Assembly: GCF_013127955.1 (NCBI RefSeq)
Contig: NZ_CP053435.1
Span: forward strand, 3,038,001-3,102,000
Source of the DNA: Spirosoma taeanense
GTDB taxonomy: Bacteria > Bacteroidota > Bacteroidia > Cytophagales > Spirosomataceae
Direction: 5' to 3'
Length of the DNA stretch: 64,000 bases
Below, one piece after another: positions 17,377-26,618 of the stretch (within the stretch, counting starts at the first letter, position 1; every line of letters begins with the position of its first letter). The position numbers and the translations under genes are program-made. A model generated the notes under the pieces. The model saw nothing but the letters and a program-made list of their open reading frames with translations. It searched no databases and was not told where the DNA came from.

Positions 17377-18579
17377 GTGGCATTTATTTCTATAGTCGAA
17401 CGCTCGTTTATCCGTACGCACCTGACCGACGATCTGCGGTCGCTGATGCTGCGGCCTCATCCAGCCGGACTTGACCTGAAAAAGCTGGCGGCTCAGATCG
17501 GCGCCCGTCAGAAAGCGCGAGAGAAACTGCCTACCTGGTACGCCAGCGATGAGGTAGTATTTCCACCCGCTCTGTCATTCGAACAGGCATCTTCCGAGCG
17601 AACGGCAATGTATAAAGCCTCACTCGTACAGGGCGCCCGGCTGGTTGACCTGACGGGGGGTATGGGCGTTGATAGCTGGGCGTTTGCGCAGTACGTTAAG
17701 CGGGTCGAATATGTGGAGCAGCAACCCGAGCTGGCCAGTCTGGCGGCTCATAATCTGCCGCTGCTGGGCGCATTGAACGTAACGGTTCAGGCGGGTAATA
17801 GTCTGGCGTTCGTTGAAAACCTGACCGAAAGCGTCGACTGGCTGTATCTGGATCCGCACCGGCGCGACGAACGGGGCGGTAAGGTCGTCCGGTTGGAAGA
17901 CTGCGAACCCGATGTTTCGCGCCCCGACGTGCTGACGAACCTGCTGGCCCGAACCAACCGAATTCTTTTGAAAACATCACCCCTGATTGATATTGATGCC
18001 ACGATCCGGCAGTTAGCAACTGGCTCGGCCGGGTCGGTTGAAACCGTGCATGTGGTGGCGGTACAAGGTGAGGTTAAGGAAGTTTTGTTTGTGCTAACCC
18101 AGCAGGCTATAGCTGAAGAATTGATAGAGATTAACGCCGTTAACCTGCTATCAAACAGAAGCTTTATACTTCCATTCAACCGGAAAGACGAGCGCAGAGC
18201 TGATGTTTCCTTTGGCAATCCGCAGCACTATATTTACGAACCGAACGCGGCTGTTCTGAAGGCGGGGGCTTTCAAGCTGGCAGCCAGCCGTTATAACCTG
18301 ACCAAGCTGGCGCCCAATAGCCATTTATACACTAGCGATGCGTTACGACCCGATTTTCCCGGCCGCGTGTTTTCATGCCAACAGACGATTAAACCAGATG
18401 CCAGGTCATTGCGGGCGCTTGTGCCGACCATGCAGGCCAACCTCACCGTGCGAAATTTCCCGCAGTCGGTAGCTGAACTTCGTAAAAAGCTAAATTTACG
18501 CGAAGGTGGCGATACCTATTTATTCGCGACCACGTTGCTGAACGGCGACAAACGGCTGCTGGTTACGCAGAAAATCTAA
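17377..18579 (+). CDS. Class I SAM-dependent methyltransferase with THUMP-like C-terminal domain
   Basis: 400 residues from a GTG start at 17377; no ATG in frame precedes the first conserved segment, so GTG is preferred. The central Rossmann fold has the SAM loop LVDLTGGMGVDSWAFA (residues about 88-103) and the acidic strand end VEYVEQQPELA, followed by LYLDPHRRD, which matches the catalytic loop of nucleic-acid methyltransferases. The C-terminal 70 residues (PGRVFSCQQTIKPDARS onward) look like the THUMP-like domain that binds RNA. Substrate unproven; rRNA or tRNA is likely. It is transcribed divergently from the SulP gene. Confidence 0.85.
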   Translation: MAFISIVERSFIRTHLTDDLRSLMLRPHPAGLDLKKLAAQIGARQKAREKLPTWYASDEVVFPPALSFEQASSERTAMYKASLVQGARLVDLTGGMGVDSWAFAQYVKRVEYVEQQPELASLAAHNLPLLGALNVTVQAGNSLAFVENLTESVDWLYLDPHRRDERGGKVVRLEDCEPDVSRPDVLTNLLARTNRILLKTSPLIDIDATIRQLATGSAGSVETVHVVAVQGEVKEVLFVLTQQAIAEELIEINAVNLLSNRSFILPFNRKDERRADVSFGNPQHYIYEPNAAVLKAGAFKLAASRYNLTKLAPNSHLYTSDALRPDFPGRVFSCQQTIKPDARSLRALVPTMQANLTVRNFPQSVAELRKKLNLREGGDTYLFATTLLNGDKRLLVTQKI

Positions 18580-18616
18580 TAGAGTACTTACTTCCAAATC
18601 AATTTCCCAGCTTGCT

Positions 18617-19300
18617 ATGAACTTCATCCTACGTTTCGCTTTGGTTATCGGCTTCTTTAGTCGGGTCAGCGGCTTGCAGGCGCAAACGGTCTATGCGGGC
18701 GAAAGCAATGTTGATAACGCTAAACGACCCGGTGTCTACCTGACGCTGCAGGGCGACGGTCGCCTGATTGAAAAAGCCTGGGAAGATCAACTCAAAACGT
18801 ATGGTCGCCTAGCCACTTCGCGGGGCACGTACCGGGTGTCCAATGCCGACATTAGCGACATCTCCCCCGACCCGATTAACCTGGTCAGTACGGTAAAAGC
18901 ATCGCGCAGCTCCGCCACTATTTTTGCCTCCTTCGACAAAGGCAGCGGCAACTACGTAACACCGGGCAGCAGCGGCTACTCCGCAGCGGAAAAAATCCTG
19001 AAAGATTTTGCCGATAAGACACGGTTCATGCAGGAGGTCCGGACGGCCGAGAGCAGCCTGGAGGAAGCCCAGAAAAACCACCAGAAACTGGTGCGCAATG
19101 GTGAGCGACTCCAGCGCGAAATTGAACTGAACGCCAAAGAAAAAGAGCGGCTGATTAAACGAATTGAAGAAAACGAAAAGCAGCTCGAACAACTCAAAAA
19201 AGATATTGAAACCAACAAAACCGAACAGGAAACTGCCGTGACGGAGCTGGAAAACCGGCGAAAGAATGTCGAAGCGGTCAAAGCCAAGGGCAATAATTAA
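18617..19300 (+). CDS. Secreted coiled-coil protein of unknown function
   Basis: 227 residues with a signal peptide (cleavage near LQAQ, residue 23). The first mature half (about 24-130) is mixed alpha/beta with no recognised motif: RPGVYLTLQGDGRLIEKAW, then FASFDKGSGNYVTPG. The second half (about 140-222) is a strongly charged Lys/Glu coiled coil (EKERLIKRIEENEKQLEQLK). It probably resides in the periplasm and may oligomerise or span distance there. It follows the methyltransferase by 37 bp on the same strand and may be co-transcribed, and it converges on the MurF-Alr gene with a 39-bp gap. Not recognised as a named family. Confidence 0.75.
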   Translation: MNFILRFALVIGFFSRVSGLQAQTVYAGESNVDNAKRPGVYLTLQGDGRLIEKAWEDQLKTYGRLATSRGTYRVSNADISDISPDPINLVSTVKASRSSATIFASFDKGSGNYVTPGSSGYSAAEKILKDFADKTRFMQEVRTAESSLEEAQKNHQKLVRNGERLQREIELNAKEKERLIKRIEENEKQLEQLKKDIETNKTEQETAVTELENRRKNVEAVKAKGNN

Positions 19301-19339
19301 GGCTGAAGGGATCATAGCCCAGTCTTAACTACGCTTTCC

Positions 19340-21840
19340 TTAATTGCCTTCTTTAAAAAACACCCGTTTCACACGCTCGCTGATGCCCGTCAGGATTTCG
19401 TAGGGAATGGTCCCAATTTGTTGCGCCAGTTCGGTAATGGCGATTTCCTCCCCGAACATCTCGACCTCGTCTCCCTCGGCGGCCGACGCGGCCGTTACGT
19501 CAATCATGGTCATGTCCATGCACACGTTGCCAACCGTGGGGCAACGCGTACCGTTGACCCATACGTGCCCAACCCCATTCCCTAGCCGCCGGTCATACCC
19601 ATCGGCGTATCCGATGGCCAGGGTAGCAATTCGGGCTTCGTGATCAAGTACCCCCCGGCGACTGTAGCCCACCGACTCCCCGGCCGGAACGGTTTTGATC
19701 TGACTGATAACGGTTCGCAGCGTGCCAGCGGGCTTTACGGCCCCGGCTTCAATTCGACTGGCCTCCACGCCGTATAGCCCGATTCCTAAGCGAACCATAT
19801 CGAGTTTGTAATCCGGGAACCGCACAATCCCCGCCGAATTCAGCAGATGCCTGGTCGGTCGGTAGCCCAGACCCGCTTCGAGCGTAGCGGTGCAGCGCAG
19901 GAAGGTTTCGTACTGCTGATGCGAAAATGCGTTAAACTGCGCTTCATCGGCCCCGACCAGATGGCTGAATACGGTGGCGACGCGCAGGTTCGGCTGGCTG
20001 TTCAGGTAGCTGATTACGTCGGGCAGTTCGCGTTCCAGAAAACCCAGCCGATGCATACCCGTATCAATCTTTACATGCAACGGGCAGGGCGTCTCTGCGT
20101 TGCCACCAGCGTTTTTAGAGACAGCCCGGTTCGCGGCATCCTCGGCGATAAACCCCGCCCACTCTTTCAATAAGCGCAGACTGTAAATTTCCGGTTCCAG
20201 CTTGTATTCCAGTAGCGTGGCAAAGGTTTCAGGCGCCGGGTTCATCACCATAATCGGCAAATCAACGCCGTTCTGCCGGAGCGACACGCCTTCGTCGGCA
20301 TAGGCAACGGCGAGGTAATCCACGCGGTGAAACTGGAGCAGTTGCGCCACTTCGGCACTGCCGCTGCCGTAGGCAAACGCCTTCACCATCACCATGATCT
20401 TGGTCTGCGGCCCTACTTTCTCCCGGTAATAGTTCAGGTTGCTGGTGAGGGCGTCGAGGTTGATGTGCAGCACCGTGCCGTGCACTTTACGCTGCAGGCG
20501 ATTAACGATCCGCTCGAACGAAAACGGCCGTGCTCCTTTCACCAGTACGGCGCTATCGCGCAGATCATTGCCCCGGAAAGCGGTCAGGAAATCATCGGTG
20601 GTGTTATAAAAGCGACTGTTCTGCGCGAAAAACCGCCGGTTCCGGCTCAGCACCGGCCCGATCCCGACAAAAAGTGCCACTTCATTGGCCTGCATCAGCG
20701 CCCCGACCTGTTCGTAGAGGTCCTCTTCACGCTGCCCCGACTGGAGTACGTCGGACAGAATAACGACCCGACGGTTGCGGGTGCTTTGCTGGTTCAGGAA
20801 TCGCAGGGCAAGCTGCAGTCCGGCGACGTCGTTATTGTAGGAATCGTCGATCAGGACGCAGTTGTGGATACCCTCCTTCAGTTCAAGCCGCATCGAAACG
20901 GGTCTAAGCCGGTTCAGCCGGAGTTGAAGCACGTCGGTGCCGGAGATGCCCAGCGTCAGCATCGCGACGATGCAATGCAGGAGGTTTTCGACCGATGCCG
21001 GGTCCGTAAAGGGCAGTCGCAGCTTTAATCCGTCGGCAGGCCCCGCCAGCGTAAGCCAGTCCCCGTTCAGCTCGGCCCGGTAGAGCGCATCCCCCCCGTC
21101 AGCGACCAGGTGATGAACTGCATATCCGGGTTGACGGCCTTCAGCAGCAGGTTGACTTCCTCGTCAATGTCGGTGTAGTCGCGGCAATAAATCAGCGTGT
21201 TCGTGTGAATGAACAGCCGCAGCTTCTCGGCAATCTTCTGCTTTCGGGTTCGGAAGCCTTCGTCATGGGCCGTACCGATATTGGTAAAGATCCCGATCGT
21301 CGGCCGGATAATCGCTTCGAGCGCCTGCATCTCGTGCGACCGGGAAATACCGGCTTCAAAGATACCCAGCGTATGGATGCTGTTCAGCTCATGCACCGAC
21401 AGCGGTACGCCCAGTTGCGAGTTATAGCTTTTCGGGCTTTTGGCGATCCCAAAATCGTCGGCCAGCAGTTGCGCGAGCCATTCTTTCACGATGGTTTTAC
21501 CGTTGCTGCCCGTAACACCAACTACCGGAATCCGAAACTGACGGCGATGGTCGGCCGCCAGCGACTGCAACAGCTGCAGACTGCTGTCAACCTCAATAAA
21601 GGTAGCGTCCGGATAGTGGGCCAGTTCAGCTCGTCGGTCTGGCGTCAGCGCCGAACGTTCTACGACAAACTGCCGCACGCCTTTCTGGTACAGTTCGCCG
21701 ATGAAGTCGTGTCCATCGTGGTGTTCGCCCTGGATGGCAAAAAAAACGGCAGCGGCCGACTGAGTCGTGTTAGCGGGGCCGGTAACCTGCCGGGAATCGG
21801 TCAGCCAGATATCGTTCAGAGTGGCTAAGGTTGGCGCCAT
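19340..21840 (-). pseudogene. Bifunctional MurF / alanine racemase, interrupted by a one-base frameshift
   Basis: Two adjacent frames encode parts of one enzyme. 21067-21840 gives 257 residues with MurF Mur-ligase motifs (VTGSNGKT at 109-116, then YNSQLGVPLSVHEL). 19340-20962 gives the end of MurF (DDSYNNDVAGL, VLVKGARPF) fused to alanine racemase with the PLP-lysine segment VKAFAYGSG and the C-terminal SERVKRVF. Reading across the C7/G7 run at 21091-21097 with one extra G restores an unbroken frame (DALYRAELNGDWL onward) of about 833 residues, the size expected for this fusion. Both activities are essential for peptidoglycan, so a sequencing error or slippage is likelier than true loss. It lies 47 nt downstream of corA. 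Confidence 0.88.
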
Positions 21841-21887
21841 AAACTAATGCAGGATCACGGCCATCCGGGTGTAAGGACTCTCGCCTA

Positions 21888-22970
21888 CTACATCCAGCCG
21901 CGTCGTTTAAAGTAAATTACCTCGCCGATGGCAATACCGGTCATCGCTACGAGCACCCAAAAATAGCCGGTTCGGCTATGAAGTTCGGGCATGTTGTCAA
22001 AATTCATTCCGTAAATACCGGCAATGAACGTCAGCGGAATAAAGATTGCCGAAACAATGGTGAGCGTTTTCATGACCGAGTTCATGCGGTTGCTCACGAT
22101 GGAATAATACACATCCATCAGGCCCGCAATGAGTTCTCGGTAGGATTCCAGCGTTTCAACGACCTGATTGACATGATCGGCCAGATCGCGCAGGTAGGGC
22201 AGCGTCGTTGGCTGAATTAGGTCCGATTCTTCACGTAACAGCGTACTGATCATATCCCGGAGCGGAGAAACCGTCCGACGAATAAAGGCCAGTTCGCGCT
22301 TGAGTGCGTACAACGTTGCCAGCGTCTGCTGGTTTGCCCGCTCCTTCACAATCTCCTCCTCAACCTCGTCGATCTTATCCCCGACGCGCTCGGTTATCAG
22401 AAAATAATGGTCCACAATAACGTCCATCAGCGCATACAGCAGGTAATCGGCCCCATTACGTCGGGTCTTGCCCGAAGAGGCTTTGATCCGATCAATGACC
22501 GGCGCGAAAATGTCGCTTGTTCGTTCTTCCTGAAAGGAAATCAGGTAATTCCGGCCCAGCACCAGACTCACATGCTCAACGTCAATAAGCTGCCGCTGAC
22601 GACTGTGGTGCAGCATTTTGAGCGTTACGTAAACCACCGTGTCGTCATACAGGTCAATCTTGGGTTTCTGCAGGGTGTTCACTACGTCTTCGAGCAGCAG
22701 CGGGTGCAACCGATACTGCTGCCCCAGAGCGGCCACTACGTTGGGTTCATGGATACCGTCCACGTCAATCCAGTTGACATAGGGCGTACCGGACTTCGGC
22801 AGCCGACAGGCGCTTAGCTTACTGCTTTCGTCAATATGGTACTCCGCTTCGTTGTATTCGATGCGTTTGATTTTTGTCTCGTGCTTAATTTCCTCGCCTA
22901 CGTACGTAAGCGTACCGGGCGATGTGCCGAGGGTTTTCTCGGCCGAGGGATAATGTCGGCGTCTGGCCAT
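21888..22970 (-). CDS. corA: CorA-family magnesium/cobalt transporter
   Basis: Inner-membrane ion channel of 360 residues from the ATG at 22970. The longer frame from 23066 adds 32 residues of unlikely composition before the Arg-rich MARRRHYPSAEK and was rejected. A soluble alpha/beta domain (about 50-240) is followed by the long stalk helix (VEEEIVKERANQQTLATLYALKREL) and two membrane helices. The hallmark GMN is present in GIYGMNFDNMPEL near the end, with the short charged tail FKRRGWM. CorA pentamers carry Mg2+ (or Co2+, Ni2+) inward. It is the upstream neighbour of MurF-Alr, 47 nt away, and they may share a transcript. Confidence 0.93.
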   Translation of the reverse strand: MARRRHYPSAEKTLGTSPGTLTYVGEEIKHETKIKRIEYNEAEYHIDESSKLSACRLPKSGTPYVNWIDVDGIHEPNVVAALGQQYRLHPLLLEDVVNTLQKPKIDLYDDTVVYVTLKMLHHSRQRQLIDVEHVSLVLGRNYLISFQEERTSDIFAPVIDRIKASSGKTRRNGADYLLYALMDVIVDHYFLITERVGDKIDEVEEEIVKERANQQTLATLYALKRELAFIRRTVSPLRDMISTLLREESDLIQPTTLPYLRDLADHVNQVVETLESYRELIAGLMDVYYSIVSNRMNSVMKTLTIVSAIFIPLTFIAGIYGMNFDNMPELHSRTGYFWVLVAMTGIAIGEVIYFKRRGWM

Positions 22971-23192
22971 GCAGTTCTTGCGGTTCGGGTTTAAAGCGGG
23001 CCCGTAAACATACGATACACGTAAAGCTGCTCTTTTCCGGAACGCATCCGGAGCAGGCATAAACAACTACTTTTCCTTGCCGCCGAATGTTCAGAAAATT
23101 CGGTTTACGCCCACCCTGGCACCTTACCCCACCGATTCTGAATAATACCCGTTACGTAAAGCCACTTTCCCGCGTCTTCCTATATTGCCCGC

Positions 23193-23630
23193 ATGAAAAT
23201 CGTTCTGATAACCCTGCTGATAATATTCACCCTGCTGGTCGTTTATCGTCAGATCAGCTACTCACAGCTATCGCCCGCCGTTCGGGAAAAAGAACGCCAG
23301 GTAGCGACAGCCCTCACACAACGGGGCCTTTCGCCTAGCTACATCCTTATTTCCGGTTACCGGCCACCCTGGCTCAATCGCCTGATGCCGCTTTCGGCCC
23401 GAAAGAGCGTTCACCAGCAGGGACAAGCGATTGATCTGTTTATATTCGACATCAACCGCGATGACCGCTGGAACCGCGCCGACACCGACCTGATGGCCCG
23501 ACTCCTCGATTCGCTCGACCGGAAGCACCCCGACACTCGAGGGGGCGTCGGTTTGTACTATGGGCATCTGTTTTCTAAACGGATGGTGCATTTTGATGTA
23601 TCGGGACGACACCGCCACTGGAACTACTGA
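23193..23630 (+). CDS. M15-like (VanY/DUF882-type) peptidase, membrane-anchored
   Basis: 145 residues. A single N-terminal hydrophobic helix (2-20) anchors or exports it. The rest resembles the zinc D-Ala-D-Ala peptidase fold: SVHQQGQAIDL fits the SxHxxGxAxD metal motif, ISGYRPP precedes it as usual, and a later MVHFDVSGRHRHW supplies the other His ligands. A role in trimming peptidoglycan in the periplasm is inferred. At this length it is a minimal catalytic domain without cell-wall-binding repeats. It is 47 bp upstream of the DNA glycosylase gene, same strand. Confidence 0.75.
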   Translation: MKIVLITLLIIFTLLVVYRQISYSQLSPAVREKERQVATALTQRGLSPSYILISGYRPPWLNRLMPLSARKSVHQQGQAIDLFIFDINRDDRWNRADTDLMARLLDSLDRKHPDTRGGVGLYYGHLFSKRMVHFDVSGRHRHWNY

Positions 23631-23677
23631 AGCCCATCCGCCAAAGAACCTTATCTTTAGGGGTTACCAAGCCGAAT

Positions 23678-24313
23678 ATGTCTTTCACTGCTCCTGCCCT
23701 GCTGCATCTCGCTCAGGACCCGACCATGGCCCGGATCATCGCCGAAACGCCCGCGCCCAAACTCTTCAGCGACTACGCCGACGACGTGTACATCGCCCTG
23801 CTCGAAAGCATTGTCTCGCAGCAGATTTCCGTAAAGGCCGCCGACGCAATTTTCGGCCGACTGTGTAGTCTGTTTCCCAACAACTATCCCAGCGCCGACG
23901 CCCTGCTGAACCTGTCATTTGATGATCTGCGCAGCGTGGGATTGTCGGGGCAGAAAGCGAAGTACATTCAGAGCGTCGCCGATTTTTCGCTGCTGCACCC
24001 CATGGACCGGGCGCACCTGGACCCCATGACCGACGAGGAGATAGTTCAGTACCTGACCCCCATCAAAGGTGTTGGCCGCTGGACGGTGGAGATGCTGCTC
24101 ATGTTCGTGCTGGACCGCCCCGACGTGTTTCCGATTGACGATCTGGTGATTCGCCAGCGGATCATGCGGGCTTATCCCGACCGAACGGAAGGACTCACGG
24201 GCAAAGCTCTGTACCGGGTGCTGCACGAAATCGCCGAGCCCTGGCGCCCCTACCGCACCACTGCCTGCCGGTATCTCTGGCGCTGGAAACCAAATGGCCC
24301 TACAATTTCTTGA
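23678..24313 (+). CDS. DNA-3-methyladenine glycosylase II-like (HhH-GPD)
   Basis: Base-excision repair enzyme of 211 residues, the length of single-domain AlkA-like glycosylases lacking the N-terminal domain of E. coli AlkA. The helix-hairpin-helix LTPIKGVGRWTVEMLL (about 126-141) is followed by the catalytic Asp, D155 in FPIDDLVI. ESIVSQQISVKAAD is the conserved early helix. No iron-sulfur cysteines are present, as expected for AlkA. It removes alkylated purines. Its 3' end overlaps the convergent DUF4403 gene by 14 bp. Confidence 0.9.
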   Translation: MSFTAPALLHLAQDPTMARIIAETPAPKLFSDYADDVYIALLESIVSQQISVKAADAIFGRLCSLFPNNYPSADALLNLSFDDLRSVGLSGQKAKYIQSVADFSLLHPMDRAHLDPMTDEEIVQYLTPIKGVGRWTVEMLLMFVLDRPDVFPIDDLVIRQRIMRAYPDRTEGLTGKALYRVLHEIAEPWRPYRTTACRYLWRWKPNGPTIS

Positions 24314-25688
24314 TCAGCACCGCCACCTTCGACTCCACCTTGATCAGCACCTGAATCCCATCGGGCCGAATCACGATCCGCTGCGGCACCAGCCGGAAAC
24401 CCTCCAGATCCAGATCGGTTTTCTTTCCGGCCTTGCCCCGCGCAAAAGCCGTTTCAATGATGTTGGGCAGTCGGGCAATCTGCCGGTTCAGGGGAACCAC
24501 CAGCACCGACTGTAACGTATCGCGCAGGTGGTCGTGCAGTAGCCAGTCGGCCGTCGACAGCAGATACTCTTTGGTATCCACGTCAAAATCAACGTCTTTT
24601 ACCCGCAGCGTATTGGTTAAGGTGTCGTACCTCGGCTGACCGTGAAAATAAAGCGTTCCGTTAACGGTACCGCCGAGTTTGGCCTCCAGAACCAACGACC
24701 GGCCACCGCCATAGATTGTTGCCTCTTTTACCTTTACCCGTCCGCCCACGAGGTCAAGTTTCTGTTTCGACATGGCCTGCTCCAGAACATGATTCAGATC
24801 AGTATAAGGAATGAAAGCCAACACCTCCAGCCGCGAGGCTTCGGGCAGCTTATTCCGGCGCAGCAGCCGGGGCAACCGTTCAAGTTCGGTAACAACCGGC
24901 TGTTCGCCGAACCGCGTATCAACCCGGAACGCAATCTGAATGGGAATCGTAATCTGTCGGCTATTGCCATAAACCGGGGCCGCAGCGATACTGAATGGCC
25001 GGGGAATGATCCAGATTTCTTCGGGCTTTTTACTGATGCGCAGCGGTTTCTGCAAATCCCGCCAGACACGCCGGACGTGCTTGTCCAGACGTAATTCGCT
25101 ATGAACGGCCTTATCAATGGCGGCTTCAATGTCGGCTTTTCGTTTGTTGAGCAGGGTTTCAGCCAGTCGGGTAATGCCAAAATCGACGCCCAGCAGCCGA
25201 ACTGTCGGGCGTTTAATCCACTCGTAATTTTCGAATCGGGAACGCGTCGTTAGCCGCCAGTTGGAGCCGACCGCCAGCGGAGACACAAAGTTGACCGAAA
25301 GGGCGCACAACTGACGGTGTTTCCGGTTCTTGCTCAGGCCAAGCGGGTTGGTGTACATAACGCGCAACGGAGCCGAAAACGACACCCTGCCGCTTGTATA
25401 GCGAATCCGCACACGGCCCGTTCGCTCGACCCGCAGCCGCCAGGCTTGCCCCTTTTTTCCCTGAAAGGTTTCTTCGGAAACCAGTATGGGGTTTAGTGAC
25501 TGGTTAATTTTACGCTCCAGGTCCCGAATCTGAAACGTAATATTACCCGCCACAAAAGATACCGGGTCGGGAATGGCTGGCTCAAACTCTTCAGCAACAG
25601 GCGCTTTCGGGCCTTCGCGCTTACAGTTAACCGCGCCGGCCAGAGCCAGTAAAACAAATAAAAATCCGATAGTTCGTTGAGGGTTCAT
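24300..25688 (-). CDS. DUF4403-family lipoprotein
   Basis: 462 residues. The leader ends in AVNC (Cys23), giving a probable lipoprotein. The rest has regularly spaced beta-rich segments and two similar halves: VSFVAGNITFQIRDLERKIN early, and LEAKLGGTVNGTLYFHGQPRYD with LRVKDVDFDVDTKEYLL later. This matches my memory of DUF4403, a Bacteroidetes envelope family of unknown role with a lipid-binding-like tubular fold. The C-terminal GFRLVPQRIVIRPDGIQVLIKVE is also typical. It overlaps the AlkA-like gene by 14 bp tail to tail. The 55 bp upstream separate it from the small FeoB-associated gene. Confidence 0.8.
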   Translation of the reverse strand: MNPQRTIGFLFVLLALAGAVNCKREGPKAPVAEEFEPAIPDPVSFVAGNITFQIRDLERKINQSLNPILVSEETFQGKKGQAWRLRVERTGRVRIRYTSGRVSFSAPLRVMYTNPLGLSKNRKHRQLCALSVNFVSPLAVGSNWRLTTRSRFENYEWIKRPTVRLLGVDFGITRLAETLLNKRKADIEAAIDKAVHSELRLDKHVRRVWRDLQKPLRISKKPEEIWIIPRPFSIAAAPVYGNSRQITIPIQIAFRVDTRFGEQPVVTELERLPRLLRRNKLPEASRLEVLAFIPYTDLNHVLEQAMSKQKLDLVGGRVKVKEATIYGGGRSLVLEAKLGGTVNGTLYFHGQPRYDTLTNTLRVKDVDFDVDTKEYLLSTADWLLHDHLRDTLQSVLVVPLNRQIARLPNIIETAFARGKAGKKTDLDLEGFRLVPQRIVIRPDGIQVLIKVESKVAVLIKKL

Positions 25689-25743
25689 TTCAACATGAAA
25701 CTATCGGATTATCAAAATGTTAGCCTACTAAAAATGTAGGCTT

Positions 25744-25893
25744 TTATCTAGATTTCGTAATTGCTTTTGTATCAGTCGCACAGCCGCATCCTTTGCCGCA
25801 ACCCGCCTGTTTTTTAGCAAAGTTGCGGTAAACGCGGCTGCCCAGATAACCGATGGCAACGGCAAAGATGACGAAGATGATCAACTCCTGCAT
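25744..25893 (-). CDS. FeoB-associated Cys-rich membrane protein (49 aa)
   Basis: Tiny gene with ATG at 25893 and TAA at 25744-25746. The product has one N-terminal membrane helix (ELIIFVIFAVAIGYLGSRV), a short basic stretch (YRNFAKK) and a cysteine cluster CGKGCGC at residues 32-38, followed by TDTKAI. This is the layout of the FeoB_associated family, thought to assist ferrous-iron uptake. No feoA or feoB gene is present here, so it stands apart from its usual partner. The DinB-like gene lies 101 bp upstream and DUF4403 55 bp downstream, all on the minus strand. Confidence 0.85.
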   Translation of the reverse strand: MQELIIFVIFAVAIGYLGSRVYRNFAKKQAGCGKGCGCATDTKAITKSR

Positions 25894-25994
25894 ACCCGTA
25901 TCGACAAACGCTCAGCCCCCGTCTTTTCGGATGAAACACGCTTATCGCGGCAATGGGTTCCGGGTCGGTGCCGATTCTCGGGTTAGACCTGGCG

Positions 25995-26543
25995 TTACGT
26001 AGTGTGCTCCAGCCAGCCTTCACGGGCAGCCAGCCGATAAATATGCTGATAGTGGTGTTCGCCATGCCAGGCATACATGCCGATCACTTCCGAAAGCGGC
26101 ACCATGCGCTGCGTGGCCGGGTGAAAATACGTCCGCAGCAACTGCGTTTCGGTGAGCGAATCCAGCAGCGTCACCCAGCGCTGGTGCAGATTGCGCAGAA
26201 TAACCAGGGAAAGGGCTACGTCGAGCTGAGAATCGGGCAGTTTGGCCCACTCCCCTTCTTCGTAGGGCTTAATGGTCGGATTATCTTCCGTCAGAGCCAG
26301 CTTCGTGCGTACGTAGGCGTTGATATGGCTGTCGGCGATGTGATGTACCAGTTGCCGAACAGTCCAGCCTTCGGGCCGGTAGGGCGTATCCAGCCGCTCG
26401 TCGCCCCATTTCCCAACCAGCTCGGTCAGTTTAATCGGCAGCTTGTCTATTTCGGCAATATGCGCTCTGGTTTCGCCGAGCGGAATCGGGGTTCCGTAGT
26501 CGAACCTCCCGATGGGATACCGAAGAACATCAAGGTCCTGCAT
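25995..26543 (-). CDS. DinB/YfiT-like putative metal-dependent hydrolase or thiol transferase
   Basis: 182 residues, the usual YfiT length. The four-helix DinB fold is shown by the metal His triad: the His in VRQLVHHIADSH (about residue 67) and WHGEHHYQHI (about 159-168). The N-terminal RYPIGRFDYGTP and LPIKLTELVGKWGDERLDTPYRPEGW match YfiT closely. Relatives include bacillithiol or mycothiol transferases and putative hydrolases; the real substrate here is not known. It is 75 bp downstream of the inositol monophosphatase gene on the same strand. Confidence 0.87.
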   Translation of the reverse strand: MQDLDVLRYPIGRFDYGTPIPLGETRAHIAEIDKLPIKLTELVGKWGDERLDTPYRPEGWTVRQLVHHIADSHINAYVRTKLALTEDNPTIKPYEEGEWAKLPDSQLDVALSLVILRNLHQRWVTLLDSLTETQLLRTYFHPATQRMVPLSEVIGMYAWHGEHHYQHIYRLAAREGWLEHTT

Positions 26544-26618
26544 GGTGTATAAAACAGTTATGGATTGAGGTTTATCGTTACCGATTCAGAGTGCCCCGGC
26601 GAAGCCACCCGCAGCCTT

